NCBI RefSeq assembly: GCF_029227915.1
Contig: NC_079881.1
Span: 4,094,001 to 4,158,000, forward strand
DNA: 64,000 bases
Source of the DNA: Hydractinia symbiolongicarpus
Taxonomy: Eukaryota; Cnidaria; Hydrozoa; Anthoathecata; Hydractiniidae
Reading direction: 5' to 3'
The notes beneath the pieces were generated by a model. It did not search any database, was not told the DNA's origin, and saw only the letters and a program-made list of their open reading frames with translations. Positions 47,001 through 59,150 of the stretch are shown here, one piece after another. The position numbers and the translations under genes are program-made. The stretch's first letter is position 1, and every line of letters begins with the position of its first letter.

Positions 47001-50000
47001 ATAAAGGTATAGTAATAAGCAAGGCAGTTATGAGTGAATGGCAGAAGTAGGCAATATATAATATATATATCCACTTCGTAAAACATGAAAAAAAAAATTT
47101 AAATAATATAATTCTCTTATTTAGAATACTGCACTGGTTGTGACTATGTTTAGTACTCTGGATTTTGGTATTATTGTACAAGATCATTTCTTCATAGATA
47201 AAAATTGCTCAGGTATATCACATAATTTTTAAATTTTTTGCTGTTAGTGAAAACAAAATGGTTAGTGAAAACAAAATGTTTATTTTGAGACTTGGTTACA
47301 GAAACAGCTGGAAACAATGTGTTAAATGCAGCTCAACATTATGATAATAATTTATTTTTTTACTACGACATATATACATGAATGTGAACTTACTGAGAAA
47401 CTTAAGCTTGTTATGAACAATTTTTTAATCGCACTGTACAAATGGATTTTCAGTTAAAATCATGTTTTTTCAGCATTCTACAAATAAAACTTATTTTATC
47501 TGTAATTCCATTGAAATAATGTGTTGCTGCAATAAAGAAAAAAATCTGCTTTTTGAATACAAAATGGAAACCACGTAAAATGTTATGCGCTTATCATCCA
47601 TTATCATCTTAACTCCTGTTTATACCAAGGTCTTTCTCCTCGACCTGTGTTTTTTGAAAATCTTTACAGCATATGCCTTCCGACATTGTAAACATGACCT
47701 ATTTGGAATACAGCTTTGGCAAAGAGCATCAGAAATCAGCGAATGTTGACAAAATAAAAACAGCAATATTTTGTGCAAGTAACAAAATTTATAAAACAAA
47801 AACAAAAACAAAAACAAAAACATTGTTAAGTGAGCAATTTTTTTTATGAAACAGTTTTGAAAACCAGTTTTTTAGAAAGTGATTCAAGATATAATTTGGT
47901 TAAATATGGTTGAAATGTACCATACATTTTTTCAGTGTTGTTATGCTATTGGCCAAGGAAAGTTTTAATTTTGCTGTTCTTGCATTCTCTTAAACTGACA
48001 GGGCCATGATAAATGTGAAAAACAACTGTTTTTTTTTATTTCAGCCCTTATTGGTCTCGATATCCCATATCATTATTTTGTTAATTCGGTAAGTTTGTGT
48101 TTTTTTGTTACAATGTGTATTATTGTATTACGCCAATATGTTTTGTAAGAGCAATGTAAAATATGACACTGCTTAGACATGTCTTAATTGACAACCTAGA
48201 CATAACCTAAACCATAATGATTTTCTTAACGACATTAATAAAATTACCAAAATTACTATTCTGCTCTAATTAGAATATTGATTGGAAGAACAGGGGGGTA
48301 ATGATAGTATGTATTAGATTTTAAAATATGTAATTTATCTAAAAGAAAGTAGGCAAAGTTTTTAATATATGTGGGTTATTTCTTGTGTTTTTTTTTTTTT
48401 TTCACTTTCCAGAAAGTAACGAAATTTGTTTTCACATTTTTCCAAATTTACAGGCCAATGAAGAATTGCAGGCTGATGAAAGTAAAGAGCAAGTGATTCG
48501 GAAACCTCTTCGTGATTTTGCTGGGCTGGAAGGTGCTGATGATGGAGTTATTAAAGCCATGGCGAATTTCAGTTACTTGTCGGCTATTGGGAACATGGAT
48601 GAAGCATTTAAGGCTATTAAAGCGATAAAAAGGTATAGATAGCTAGCAAAGCAATTTGAAAATTACTTTTGATGTTAGACTTTCAGAGTAGCTCCTAAAC
48701 ATTAATTATATACTGATTATACATACCTCTTTAAATGTTTTTTAGAAGTACCAAAATATATATTCATCTGTATTGTTTAAGTGTATTAAAGTAAAAGTTC
48801 GGTTGCAATATTACCACCAATATGAATGTGTATAAACTTCTGCGTACTGGAAAAATCTTGAATATAACATTTAGAGAAATATGAGTCCAAGTGTGATTTT
48901 TCATAAAAAAAAATGTTTTTAGACATGTAAAGCTATTGGAAGTGTAGAATTTTTTTCGTGTTAAAGTTTTCATATTTTTCCCCGCATACAGTAAACAAAT
49001 CCGAATGAGTTGATAACAAATACTGAGATTTATTATATCTTCTTGTAGTTTAGACTTTAGTGAGTTAGAGTTGGATGTTTTCTTCTTAGAAGAATACTTT
49101 GAAGTAAGAAAAGAGATTGAATCAAGGTGGGTGTAATTTTAGTGTCTAGTTAGCCAGTCATTTTAGAATGTGTTTTAGTGAGACGTGTCTTTTAGACATT
49201 TTTTCATTTTAGTCTTAGTACTATATATATGTGTATAGAGCCAACAGACATAGCTCAGTTGGACTAAGTTAAAATCACAATGTCCCTTTTTGATGTTTTT
49301 TTTCATTATTTTAACTAAATCAATAAGTAGTTCAAGGATAACAGCTACTCAACTAGATATTCATCTAGGAAAACCTGTTGTCGAGTAATCAGAAGAGAGG
49401 GTCTCTTTGCGTTATAATTGTAACCCGCAACGTCCTACCACTGATAATGCACATTGTGTTACTTAGCCATTAAGTTAAAGAAACCTCAAACTTTCATCCG
49501 GATGAGTATTCTTTTATATATATCTTAGTGGATCTGTTTGGGAAAATATGGCCAGAATGTGCGTGAAAACCAAGCGTTTGGATGTCGCTTTGGTTTGCCT
49601 GGGTAACATGGGAAATGCTGCAGGTGCAAAAGCTGTGCGAGAATGCCAAGCACAGGAACCTGAGATAAACGCACATGTCGCAATGCTGGCTATCCAAGTG
49701 GGATTATACGTAAGTTGATCATGTTTAATATTCAATTTGAATGTTAACCAATGGTGTTGTTTAATTATTGTTCTATGATCAGTCTTCTTTAAAAAAGTAT
49801 GAAAAATATTGTTTTTGTAGGTAAAAAAAACAACGAAAATAAACATGTTTTATTACAGCATTACCATGCAGTGTAAAACGGCAAAAATGTTCTAATTTTT
49901 TTGTATTCGTTGCCAGGGACCTTACCCACGTTTATGTTGTAATCATAATCCAAAGGTTGAAACGCTTTCATTGTTTGATTCTATTCTATGCCATTTGTTA

Positions 50001-53000
50001 AGGATGAAGCGGATGAGCTTTATAGAGCTTGCAACAGATATGATCTGCTCAATGAATTGTACCAAGCATCCAACCAATGGCAAAAGGTAATTCAGATTTC
50101 TCTGTTTTAAGTTGTATAAACGTCTGTTGAGTGGTATGAACTTGTTTAACGTGGTATGAACCTGTTTGCTTTTCAACTCTATGGGACATAGGGAAAGTGT
50201 TGCCTGTGGCGAATACAAGCTCATTTTTTTTAATTTATTTCGTGTGCAGGAAATTTAGTTCCTATTCCAAACATTAATCATTTTTTGTTCAAAAAAAGTT
50301 TTTAATTTGGTTTTAATGTCTCTCTGTGCAAAAACCAGAAAATCCATTTTACTATTTCTTCTTCAGGCGATCGAGTGCGCAGAGACAAGTGACAGGATAC
50401 ATCTTCGTACTACTTATTATAATTATGGAAAGTACTTAGAATCGATTGGAGATGAAAGCGGAGCTATTGAACAGTGAGTTTACTTTTTCTTTTTGATTTT
50501 ACATATTAGTTTTTAAAGTAAAGTTCAAATGGCTGCCATCCTAATCAGAAAAAGCTTAATTGTTTATTTGTTACCAATTCTTGTCTCTTACGTCAAATCT
50601 GACGTAAAAGATTGGTGTCCCGATGAACTCCATGAATCTCCGTTGTTATTATTAATATTTTTTTTAAATTTACCATGACGAAGGTAGTGCCATAATTCAA
50701 AACACCAAAACTTTTCATTAAAGTTTTTTTTTAATAAATTTTTTGGTAAACTAGAAACTGTTGTAATGTTGTACAACAAAAAGATGAGAAAGATGATATT
50801 TCCTGTCTGTTCAAAATGTTAGCTTATATACCTGTGATTTTTTCACAATTTGCTAGAAACCAGGGGGTTATTAAATCGAAAACCGCAGTATAATCGCACC
50901 TATATTCACAGTAATAACCCCCGTCCTACTAAATTACATAATGCTAACAGGCGGGAAAAAGATGCACGGAGTTTTATTTTTTACGGGATAACTACAACCA
51001 AAGTTTATAACCCACTTTCTATGATTTACGATTACACGGTAATGAATGTTTTCTTCTCGTGTACAGCTATGAACGATCAGACACAAACCGCTACGAAGTG
51101 CCACGAATGATGTTTGAAGAAGGAGAGCATGAAAAACTGGAGAATTATATAAACAAAAATAAAGATAAGTAAGTTAACGATTTTGTTACACGAATGCTGC
51201 ACCTTTCCTATATCACACGATTAATTTGTACTCCAGAGCACTTGGATTTTTCTGAAAGTCAATTTTTTTGAAAAAATAAATCTGTCGTTATGTCTGTTTT
51301 TAAGTTTGTGCTTTTAACGAAAAAGTAATCTTAAAAATTTTGATGTCACTAATCAAGCATTTTTTATTTTTATCTCTGTAGACAATAATTCTTTCTCACT
51401 GGCTATAATTCTCTTTTTTTATAATAATAATGATGTGACATGAGCTACATGATCACTCGATTTGTTTCTTACAAAGCGTCTAAAGTTTTCTTCGACTTCA
51501 AGTTAAGAACATATGAGAATTGTTATTATTCTTTTCCTTTCTTTTTCTCTCATTTAGAACGTTACACAAATGGTGGGCGCAATATATGGAAAGTATCGGT
51601 GAAATGGAATCTGCTCTACACTACTATGAAATGTCGCAAGACTATCTATCCATGGTTCGCGTTCACTGCTTCTGCGACAACATGAAACGTGCTGCAGAGA
51701 TTTGCAACGACACTGGCGATAAAGCCGCATCTTATCACTTGGCTAGGCAATGCGATTCAAATGGCGACATTAAAAATGCAATACATTACTTCTCACGGGC
51801 GCATGCGTATTCGAACGCTATCCGCTTAGCAAAGGTTAGATATTTTTCACGTACGAAGTAATGTTTTTCCCCTTCCTCAGAATAAAATAAGGTAGATAGG
51901 TGAATAATATTTTAAGTTGGTGTGAAATATTAGATGTGTTGGATTTTACTTTATGTTGTTTAAGGTTTTATATATCATTTTTTTTACATTCTAAATAAAA
52001 GTAAGTTCAACGTCCCTTCCATAGGCCTTAACTATTAGCGTATGTACTTTAGGTGTTCTTATCCACCTACTTATTCATGTGTTTAAAGCTTTGGAACATG
52101 TTGACCCGTTATAAATCACAAGGCGTGGCTTTGCGGTTATGGCGAGTGTCTTCACCACAGCTAAGGGTCAACCCATGCCATGTGAGTGAAATTGGGTCGG
52201 CAAGTCCGTTGTATACCTAATGTATACATTCAGAACACAGGACCCACGTTGCTAACAGTGTTTTTAACACTGAAGTGGTCATCTTGTGTGAATATTTAAA
52301 ATAATAATAATAATACTAAAGTTTGCTCGCACGTTCTTTTATCTAGGCTTTTATAATAACGTCAACCGTTTTTTTTTCTCTAGCTGCTAAAGGTTTCTAA
52401 AGTCTGGGTGGTGGAGTACTTAGTTTCGTGTAATTTTAGTTGCTTAGATGTATTTATATATTTCCAGGAGAACGAGTTAGATCAAGAATTGATGAATCTT
52501 GCATTGCTGAGCACGCCACAAGATATGCTAGACTGCGCCCGGTAAGCCCGGTAACCTTCCTTGTCTTTTTTGTTTGCGAACAGAAATATGTATAGTAAAA
52601 TTCTGACAATGGTGATCCAGTGGGTTGAACTGAAAGAATAAAAACATAATAATAATATAACTTTCATAAGTTTGATAAATATACTTACTGTCCGTGTGAT
52701 TTAGCTACTTTCATAAGTTTGATAAATATACTTAATGTCCGTGTGATTTAGCTACTGTCATAAGTTTGATAAATATACTTACTGTCCGTGTGATTTAGCT
52801 ACTGTCATAAGTTTGATAAATATACTTACTGTCCGTGTGATTTAGCTACTGTCATAAGTTTGACAAATATACTTACTGTCCGTGTGATTTAGCTACTGTC
52901 AATGAAAAAAGAGTATTTCTTTACCTCCGTATTCAATTTACGTACGACTCCTAAGTCTCACTTTCAAGTCTACAGTAAACACAAATCTGGTCGAAGTAGG

Positions 53001-56000
53001 CTAGTGTCAGGTCAGAGGCACTTGATGGATGTGTTACTGTATAGTCTGCAAACCTTACCACTGCTTGGTATGGTTGGTTACCTAAGTATCTGAATATATA
53101 TGTGTAACAATTAGATATTTTTTCACACATTCTAGTGTAATGTCTTGCATACACTCCACAGCCCCGGACATAATATATTGGAGAGCCAAACTAGAAGATC
53201 GTCTCTATATATGATTATATGGTGTTGCTATATAAGACACGGGCACTTTAAACTTTTTAAAGTTCAATTGGCAGTGTTTGCAACAACTTTGGTCATTTCC
53301 AAGATCATAATTGATATCAAATTGCTGACGTCAGCATGTTTTATTTTCCCGATTTTCGCACGTTTGAGAGAGTCACGACGTTGGTTTTTATATAATGCAG
53401 ACATTGTAAAAACTGCGACATTTTGACGTTGTTTAACCTACATATTTGCCAAAGTAAGGTTTTAGCAACCTACTGACTGTAAACGCCCATGTTGTTAAGC
53501 CATTCCAGTTGTGTTGTGTAGAAACAGCCGGATTTAGTATGACTAGAGAAGGAATTATCAAACGAATCTTTTTTTTTAGATATTTTGAAGGGAAGGAAGG
53601 GATGGAGGACAAAGCAGTGATGCTGTATCACAAGGTTTGTTCACTCTTGTTGCAAAAATCTCATTGCAAAAATTTGTAATGGTGTAGAGATTTTGCTGTT
53701 TTTGTTCTCTCATTATTCTTATTGTATACTATTATCTGGAGTATTCCTTAATTTAAAACACGTAAGGTTTAAATCACTCATGTAATTCTTTTCCCACGGT
53801 ATGGTGGAAGCAGTATATAGAAAAAAAAGTTGAGGCAATGAAAAATTGAGAAATGTTTTTTGTTTACAATAATTGCGTTTTTTCTAGGGCGGCAGTGCTT
53901 CTAAAGCTATTGATCTCGCCTTCAAAACCGAACAGTTCGGCGCCCTTCAACTGATCTCAGAAGATTTGGATGAATCTGCTGATCCTACAGTGTTAAAGAA
54001 ATGTGCTGAATTTTTTATCGAGCATGATCAATTCGATAAAGCTGTTAATTTACTTGTGGTTTCTGGACAGGTAAGCACGAAGTGAATATCTTATAATTTC
54101 AGAGGGTCACTGTAAAAACAGTGCAGTGAACTACTACTTTTACCTTCTTTATAAATACCTGTATTCTGTTAAATGGCAGCCGGATTGCTACTTTGTGTAA
54201 AGGATGCACGAAATATCAAAGCCCGGGATATGTACTACTCGCGAAAATCTGAGGACCAGAATATGTTCGACGGGTGAACGCGTGGCTTTTTCTACGATCT
54301 AAAGACTAATGCATGAGAGTAGCCGACATGTCTCTGTTTTTGTGTAACTGGGTTGTGCTAAAGGACACAAAAAATTATTGATGAACAAAAGAGCAATTAC
54401 GATTGTGTTTTTATTTATTTTACTGCGACCCTCTCGTGCAGAGTATGTCACTTTATGCTACGATACACGAATTAACCCGTAGACTTTTTAAAAAGATTGG
54501 CGCATTGTTTTAGGGTTATCATGCGAAGTCTTGCGTTTCTTACTCCAAAGGGGCTAAATAACACATTTGTGAACATATCGTTTGTAGATTTTCGGTGGCC
54601 TTTTTAATCGGTTCCCTAAACCATTATATCTTTGTTTAAATATATTTGCGATTCATTATTGTGAAAAATGGACATTGATATTTTATCTGACTTTTGTGAA
54701 AGTACCAGTTACGCTTAAATAAATATCCGGCAATTTTAAATTACCAAGCGTTTAAAGTTCTTAGGGTCGCGTGTCTTGTTTTTATTAGTTAGAGCCGTCG
54801 TTACTTGCTAAGATTGGTCGGCAATTTTTTGGCGGTATAAAAATAATATGTGTACTATTTTGCAGACTGAAGAAGCCATACAAATGTGTCTTGAACATCA
54901 CATTCCCATCACTGAAGATCTCGCTGAGAAAATGTCGTTACCCAAGGATCATCCTGACTCCAAGCGTCGCGTGTTGGTGTTGGAGAAGTTAGCGGAGTGC
55001 GCCTACAGGCAGGGATCGTATCATATTGCTACGAAGAAATTCACACAAGCTGGTAATAAAATGAAGGTGAGAAAAGTACTCTATAAGGATGGATAATTTT
55101 AGGGATCTAGAAAGTGATACAGGATCCACTGAATGTGTGTTTAATAGCTATCCAGTTTGTTTTAAAAACGTGTACATCAAATCAAAAGAATTTTTTTAGC
55201 TTGTATATACCTACTTTTTGTAACCTTAGGCAATGAAGTCTCTTTTAAAATCTGGAGATACGGAGAAAATTATTTTTTTCGCTGGTGTATCGAGACAAAA
55301 AGAGATCTACGTTATGGCAGCTAATTATTTACAGTCGTTGGATTGGCGTGCTGATACCGACATTATGAAGCATATTATTGGTTTTTACACAAAGGGGCGC
55401 GCTTTAGAGACTTTGTCTTCGTTTTATGACGCATGCGCACAGGTAGGTTTTTGCCTAGTAATAGTTTGTTGAGAGAGAACAAATTTATCGGTTTGCTGGT
55501 TTTTTGTTGTTGTTTATTTGACTTTTTTTTCCGTTATTAAACTAAACGGTATTTCATAGTGTGGTACTAGTTGTAAAACTTTTGGACACTGTCTGATTAA
55601 ATTGAACTTAAATCTATTTGACGTCAAAAATCTTGCATATCCATTCTCTAAACAAAAATACTAAAACTTGTCTTATTTGGAGCATTTTTATTATTATTCT
55701 TTTCATGAGTTTAAAATTGGAGTCTTTTACATTTAACTTGGCCGTCCCTGGACAATTTTTTTTTTGCTTATGTCCGCTTCGTCCTAGACATTATAATATA
55801 GGAAAAAGTTAGGTAAAGCATTAGAAAACAGGAGAATATGAAGGGGGAGGGGGGATGGGAAGATCGTTAAAAACTTTGACAGTTTAGCAAATACTCACAA
55901 AAAATATTCTACTACTGTTTATATAAACGTCTTTTCGTATTCTTATTTAGATTGAAATTCAAGAATATCAGAATTACGACAAAGCTTTCGGAGCACTTAC

Positions 56001-57461
56001 TGAGGCGTACAAAAGTTTAGCAAAAGCCAAAGTGAAAAACACGAAGCAACAGGAGGAGCAGCTTAACAATATTAAAACTCGAGTTACTATTGTAAAGAAG
56101 TTCATCCAAGCTAAGAAGTAAGTGGAAACTATATTCATTACTTACATATCTTCTCCCCGTTTTATATCTTTTTGTTGGTACGTAATCTCCTGTCAGTGGG
56201 GTCTTCTCTTAAAGCTCTTGTCCGCAGCATAGAAAATGCGTGACAAATAGATTCCCAAGTTTTATATTACGCATGCGTGAGAGTACCAAAATCGTCGTTC
56301 GTGAATACTTAGCTAACTCTTTTAGGACTTTGTTATCTAGTTTGTCTGTTGAGCTGTTTCATTTAGTTAGCTTGTGTGTTAAAATTTTCCCTTTTTTGTC
56401 TGCAGAATTTACCAAGACAGTCCAGAAGAAGCAATTCAGTCATTAGAACTTCTTATAAACGATCCTGATACTGAAATGTCCATACGTATCGGTGATGTGT
56501 ACTCGCCTGTCATACAACACAATGCGGCTGCACAGAACTACAACAAGGTTAGTTATTCTGACTTGTGTCCTCAGTTTAACGCCCCAGGCGTCAATTTGAA
56601 TTTTTGCTACAGAATGGTTTGGTTCTCCTTGAGTCAGATAAGATATGAGGGTCGTATACTTTATTCACTTAAAAAAATTACTTCAAATTCTTTTTTTTAT
56701 ATTCTGATTTTTCTATTTAACGCCAGCTATTAGGGGGCGTTGATTGTGGAGGGAAAAGAAATTGGTCGAATATTTCAAAACCCTTGAAAATGAAGGACGT
56801 TAAAACGAGCAGAAGTCAAATATAGACAGGACTGTAGGTTGTTACAAGGAGTGATACAAGGAGTGGAAAAGTTTAGATAACAAAACACGTGTGGTTGAAT
56901 GTAATTCTTGCTAATGTTTTAACGGTACATTAGTTTACGCTACCTTTAGTTTTTGTGACGTTCAGCTTAAGGGACAGTTATTTTTTTCTATTGTGATACC
57001 CATAACCTACCTATTCAAAATGGTTGCTCTGTAGCTTTACATGCTAACAGCCGAAGAAGGATGAAGGAATCGATTGGTAATTTTGTAGAATTTTCCACGA
57101 CCTAATGACTAGTAACACTATTATTGAACCTTCAAAGCGCGGCTGTTGTGGCACAATAAGTACTTGTGCAAAAAATTTTAAGTCTATTTATTTTTTAGAT
57201 GTTATTACTGTTACCATCATCAAGTTTGTTCTCTTTTGTTTTTTTAAGGCGTACGAACTAATCGAAGATATGCGAAACCGTTACCCGACGTTGAAACTTC
57301 ATCATTACGTAAGTATGGGCGTATTGGAGAAAATACACAAGGCAGTGGGCGTTCCTCTACATGAGGCTCGAAACGGAATGATGGATGATGACGATGATGA
57401 AGAGCAGGAGGTAATGGAGGAGGAGATTGTTGAAGATGATGATGATGACGAATATATATAA
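35146..57461 (+). CDS. IFT140: Intraflagellar transport protein 140 (IFT-A core)
   Basis: A core subunit of the IFT-A complex, which drives retrograde transport in cilia and import of ciliary membrane proteins. Thirty-two plus-strand exons join with GT-AG borders and matching phases to 1446 residues plus stop (human is about 1460). The first ~720 residues form the WD40 double propeller: [72 protein letters not shown]. From about 735 a TPR solenoid follows ([82 protein letters not shown]). The protein ends in an acidic tail, as in vertebrates. An optional 26-codon exon lies between exons 19 and 20. AATAAA at 58256-58261 is the first good poly(A) signal. Confidence 0.96.
38164..39139. mobile_element. 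TIR DNA transposon (non-autonomous) in IFT140 intron 6
   Basis: Terminal inverted repeats of about 25 bp (left ctgtattttttgatatataa, right end reading ccgtattttctgttatataa on the other strand) are flanked by TA on both sides, fitting TA target insertion as in Tc1/mariner/pogo types. Just inside both ends the motif taacccgcac recurs several times in opposite orientation. No transposase frame is present in the roughly 970 bp. Confidence 0.65.
39764..40227. repeat. Two poly(G) runs in IFT140 intron 7
   Basis: Runs of 14 G (39764-39777) and 19 G (40209-40227) occur in an intron that also has gatgatgtcatt-type motifs nearby. The run lengths are prone to assembly and sequencing error. Confidence 0.8.
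44146..44184. repeat. Hairpin with 18-bp perfect arms, 154 nt before IFT140 exon 13
   Basis: Arms 44146-44163 (aagagattaattgaaaag) and 44167-44184 pair perfectly with a 3-nt loop inside intron 12. Confidence 0.9.
44338..51168 (+). CDS. IFT140: IFT140 exons 13-23 (end of second propeller, first TPRs)
   Basis: Exons: 44338-44465, 45454-45571, 45838-45985, 46242-46366, 47125-47212, 48045-48088, 48454-48632, 49529-49709, 50003-50086, 50367-50473, 51067-51168. The exon 16-17 area (SESNSGTD, then NTALVVTMF) replaces a variable loop of vertebrate IFT140. Exon 20 starts at the conserved [12 protein letters not shown] block. Confidence 0.92.
44751..45389 (+). mobile_element. Repeat block with Helitron-like 3' end in IFT140 intron 13
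   Basis: The block ends with gtgga-ttttt-ccac and CTAG at 45386-45389, the same 3' end as the short Helitron-like family. Inside it two diverged units of about 130-150 bp repeat (landmarks: catatacatttacttgatca against tatacattttcttgatcatc, and gctgatgtcagcaaaaattt). The 5' end is unclear, so the borders are approximate. Confidence 0.5.
46494..46575. repeat. 30-bp tandem repeat in IFT140 intron 16
   Basis: Nearly three copies of a 30-bp unit with aaactcgct and ttcatgattagcctag. Confidence 0.85.
49049..49126 (+). CDS. IFT140: Candidate in-frame cassette exon of IFT140 (26 codons)
   Basis: The block is preceded by a good acceptor (ttatatcttcttgtag), followed by a gtgggt donor, and is open in exactly the phase left by exon 19 and needed by exon 20. 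Inclusion adds 26 residues rich in Glu, Leu and Phe ([15 protein letters not shown] inside). Skipping gives a junction of the same length as human IFT140. It may be an alternative exon or a chance match. Confidence 0.35.
51558..57461 (+). CDS. IFT140: IFT140 exons 24-32 (TPR solenoid and acidic tail)
   Basis: Exons: 51558-51834, 52468-52541, 53580-53634, 53888-54070, 54866-55066, 55230-55442, 55951-56117, 56406-56547, 57249-57461. This is the best conserved part of the protein. The last exon ends with about 25 residues dominated by Asp and Glu; stop codon at 57459-57461. Confidence 0.94.
52661..52901. repeat. 47-bp tandem repeat x5 in IFT140 intron 25
   Basis: Five almost identical 47-bp units (cataagtttgataaatatac and gtccgtgtgatttagcta as landmarks) start at 52661, 52708, 52755, 52802 and 52849. 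The sequence after the last unit diverges at once. Confidence 0.93.
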
Positions 57462-59150
57462 ACGCTTCTTAAATTTTCATATTCACCCTTTTTATGCGCT
57501 CGAATTATAACTCCTTATTGACGTCACTTTCCAAATGCATGAAGTCAAACTTGTAATCAATTACCCCGTTACAAAAAAGGCAAATAACGCCCCTTGGTAA
57601 GGCGTAAAATGCGCCCTCATTTTTGCTTGATGTAGCAACTATGGTTTTACTTACTAAGGATTCGTGAGTTTGAAGATTTTGAAGGTTTTCCGTGATGATT
57701 TACTACGAACGATAGTAGTAGAACGAAGATTTTGGTTCTTTTTGGCCTTATTGAGTGTCTCATTTCACAAAAGTTCATTTTTCAAAGACTGCAATAAGCT
57801 AGCTACAGCTACTACATGCTTTTAAGATCTTATTTTTATTATCCATATTTATTGAACCTCTCCATTTTTTATGAATTGTCAGAAACATTAAATTTCTATC
57901 TATAGCTTCCTGGACCTCCTCAATCAATTTTAGGGCTTGAACTTTTTGTTAAAATTTAACTTGGTATTGAGAATTCCTTAAAAACTACCTTAAAAAGTTT
58001 AGCAGTGGGATTTTGTGATCACCTTGTCGTGCCTAGTCCTCTATAATAATAGATTTTGCTTGGAATCAAGCAAAATCAACTTAAGTCCTGGGACCGATTT
58101 TACACGATATTTGTTTTGGTTTACTTATTAGTGGATTTATGAAGAAACTTTTTAAAAATTATTTGATTATTTAAAAAAGTGATTTTATTAGATGTAAATG
58201 GTGTACATTTTGTAAATACATGTGTATGTAGTCACGTGTTGTTCCAGTTACGTGAAATAAATTTGTCCCTGGGACTTTAGCCTCTTAATTAAAAAAGATC
58301 AAAATGTTAGGCAAGCGAAGAACTTGTGCCCACCTATATTTTTAGTCAATTATTTTTTTAGCTCGAGTATGTTTCTTTTTTGTATGAAAAACTAAGCAAT
58401 GGGTTTAACTCCCTTAATTTAAGAATTTTTGTATTTTTATATTCTGCCTACCATGGTGATAAAGAATAATTTTTTTTAACCCAATCTCTCCCCCTGAGAC
58501 CCCCTAAAACAGCTTTTTTGATAGGGGTAGACCATGAACAAGCGCTAATGTAGTTAGTATATTGTTCTATAGTTTGCAGTTACGAACATAAGTACAACAT
58601 CAAGATATAAAAATACGGATATTACAAATTATAATTTCAAAAATATAATACAAGAGTTCGTAAGGAATAAAAAAAATATTCCTTCCGTTCTCAGCGGTGT
58701 TTATTGTCGCTCCACCGTTGGGCTTATTTTGAAAAAATAACTTTGGGAAAGGAGAAATTGGAAATTCTAAACGAAGCCCTATTGTGCACTGATAGAAGTA
58801 AAAGAAAATTCGTCATGGTTGGGAAAGATTCTTCCATACTACTTTTATTTTAGTGCGATTTTAGAATGTCGCGCTTCGTATATACGGTTTTTATAAAAAC
58901 AAGTGTGTTTCTCAATTTCAAAAAGAGGCTGTGGAGAAACACGTTCAAGCTCATAAGCATTCACGTAACATTCTCGACGATACAGCTCTTTGAGATAAAC
59001 CTAAGAATCCAAAAGAGCTTTAAGGCGAGAAACTTCATGTACATATTCTACTTTTTATCCGTGTTAATGTCGGAATAATTATTGCGGATGGTTTCATCTT
59101 TCTTCTCAGTTTAATGGACAATGGACAACATCTGACTTGTTCAGAATTTC
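57462..59150. other. IFT140 3' UTR/downstream and intergenic
   Basis: No gene is seen. AATAAA at 58256-58261 may end the IFT140 mRNA. The small plus-strand frame at 58866-59078 has no family resemblance. Confidence 0.55.
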
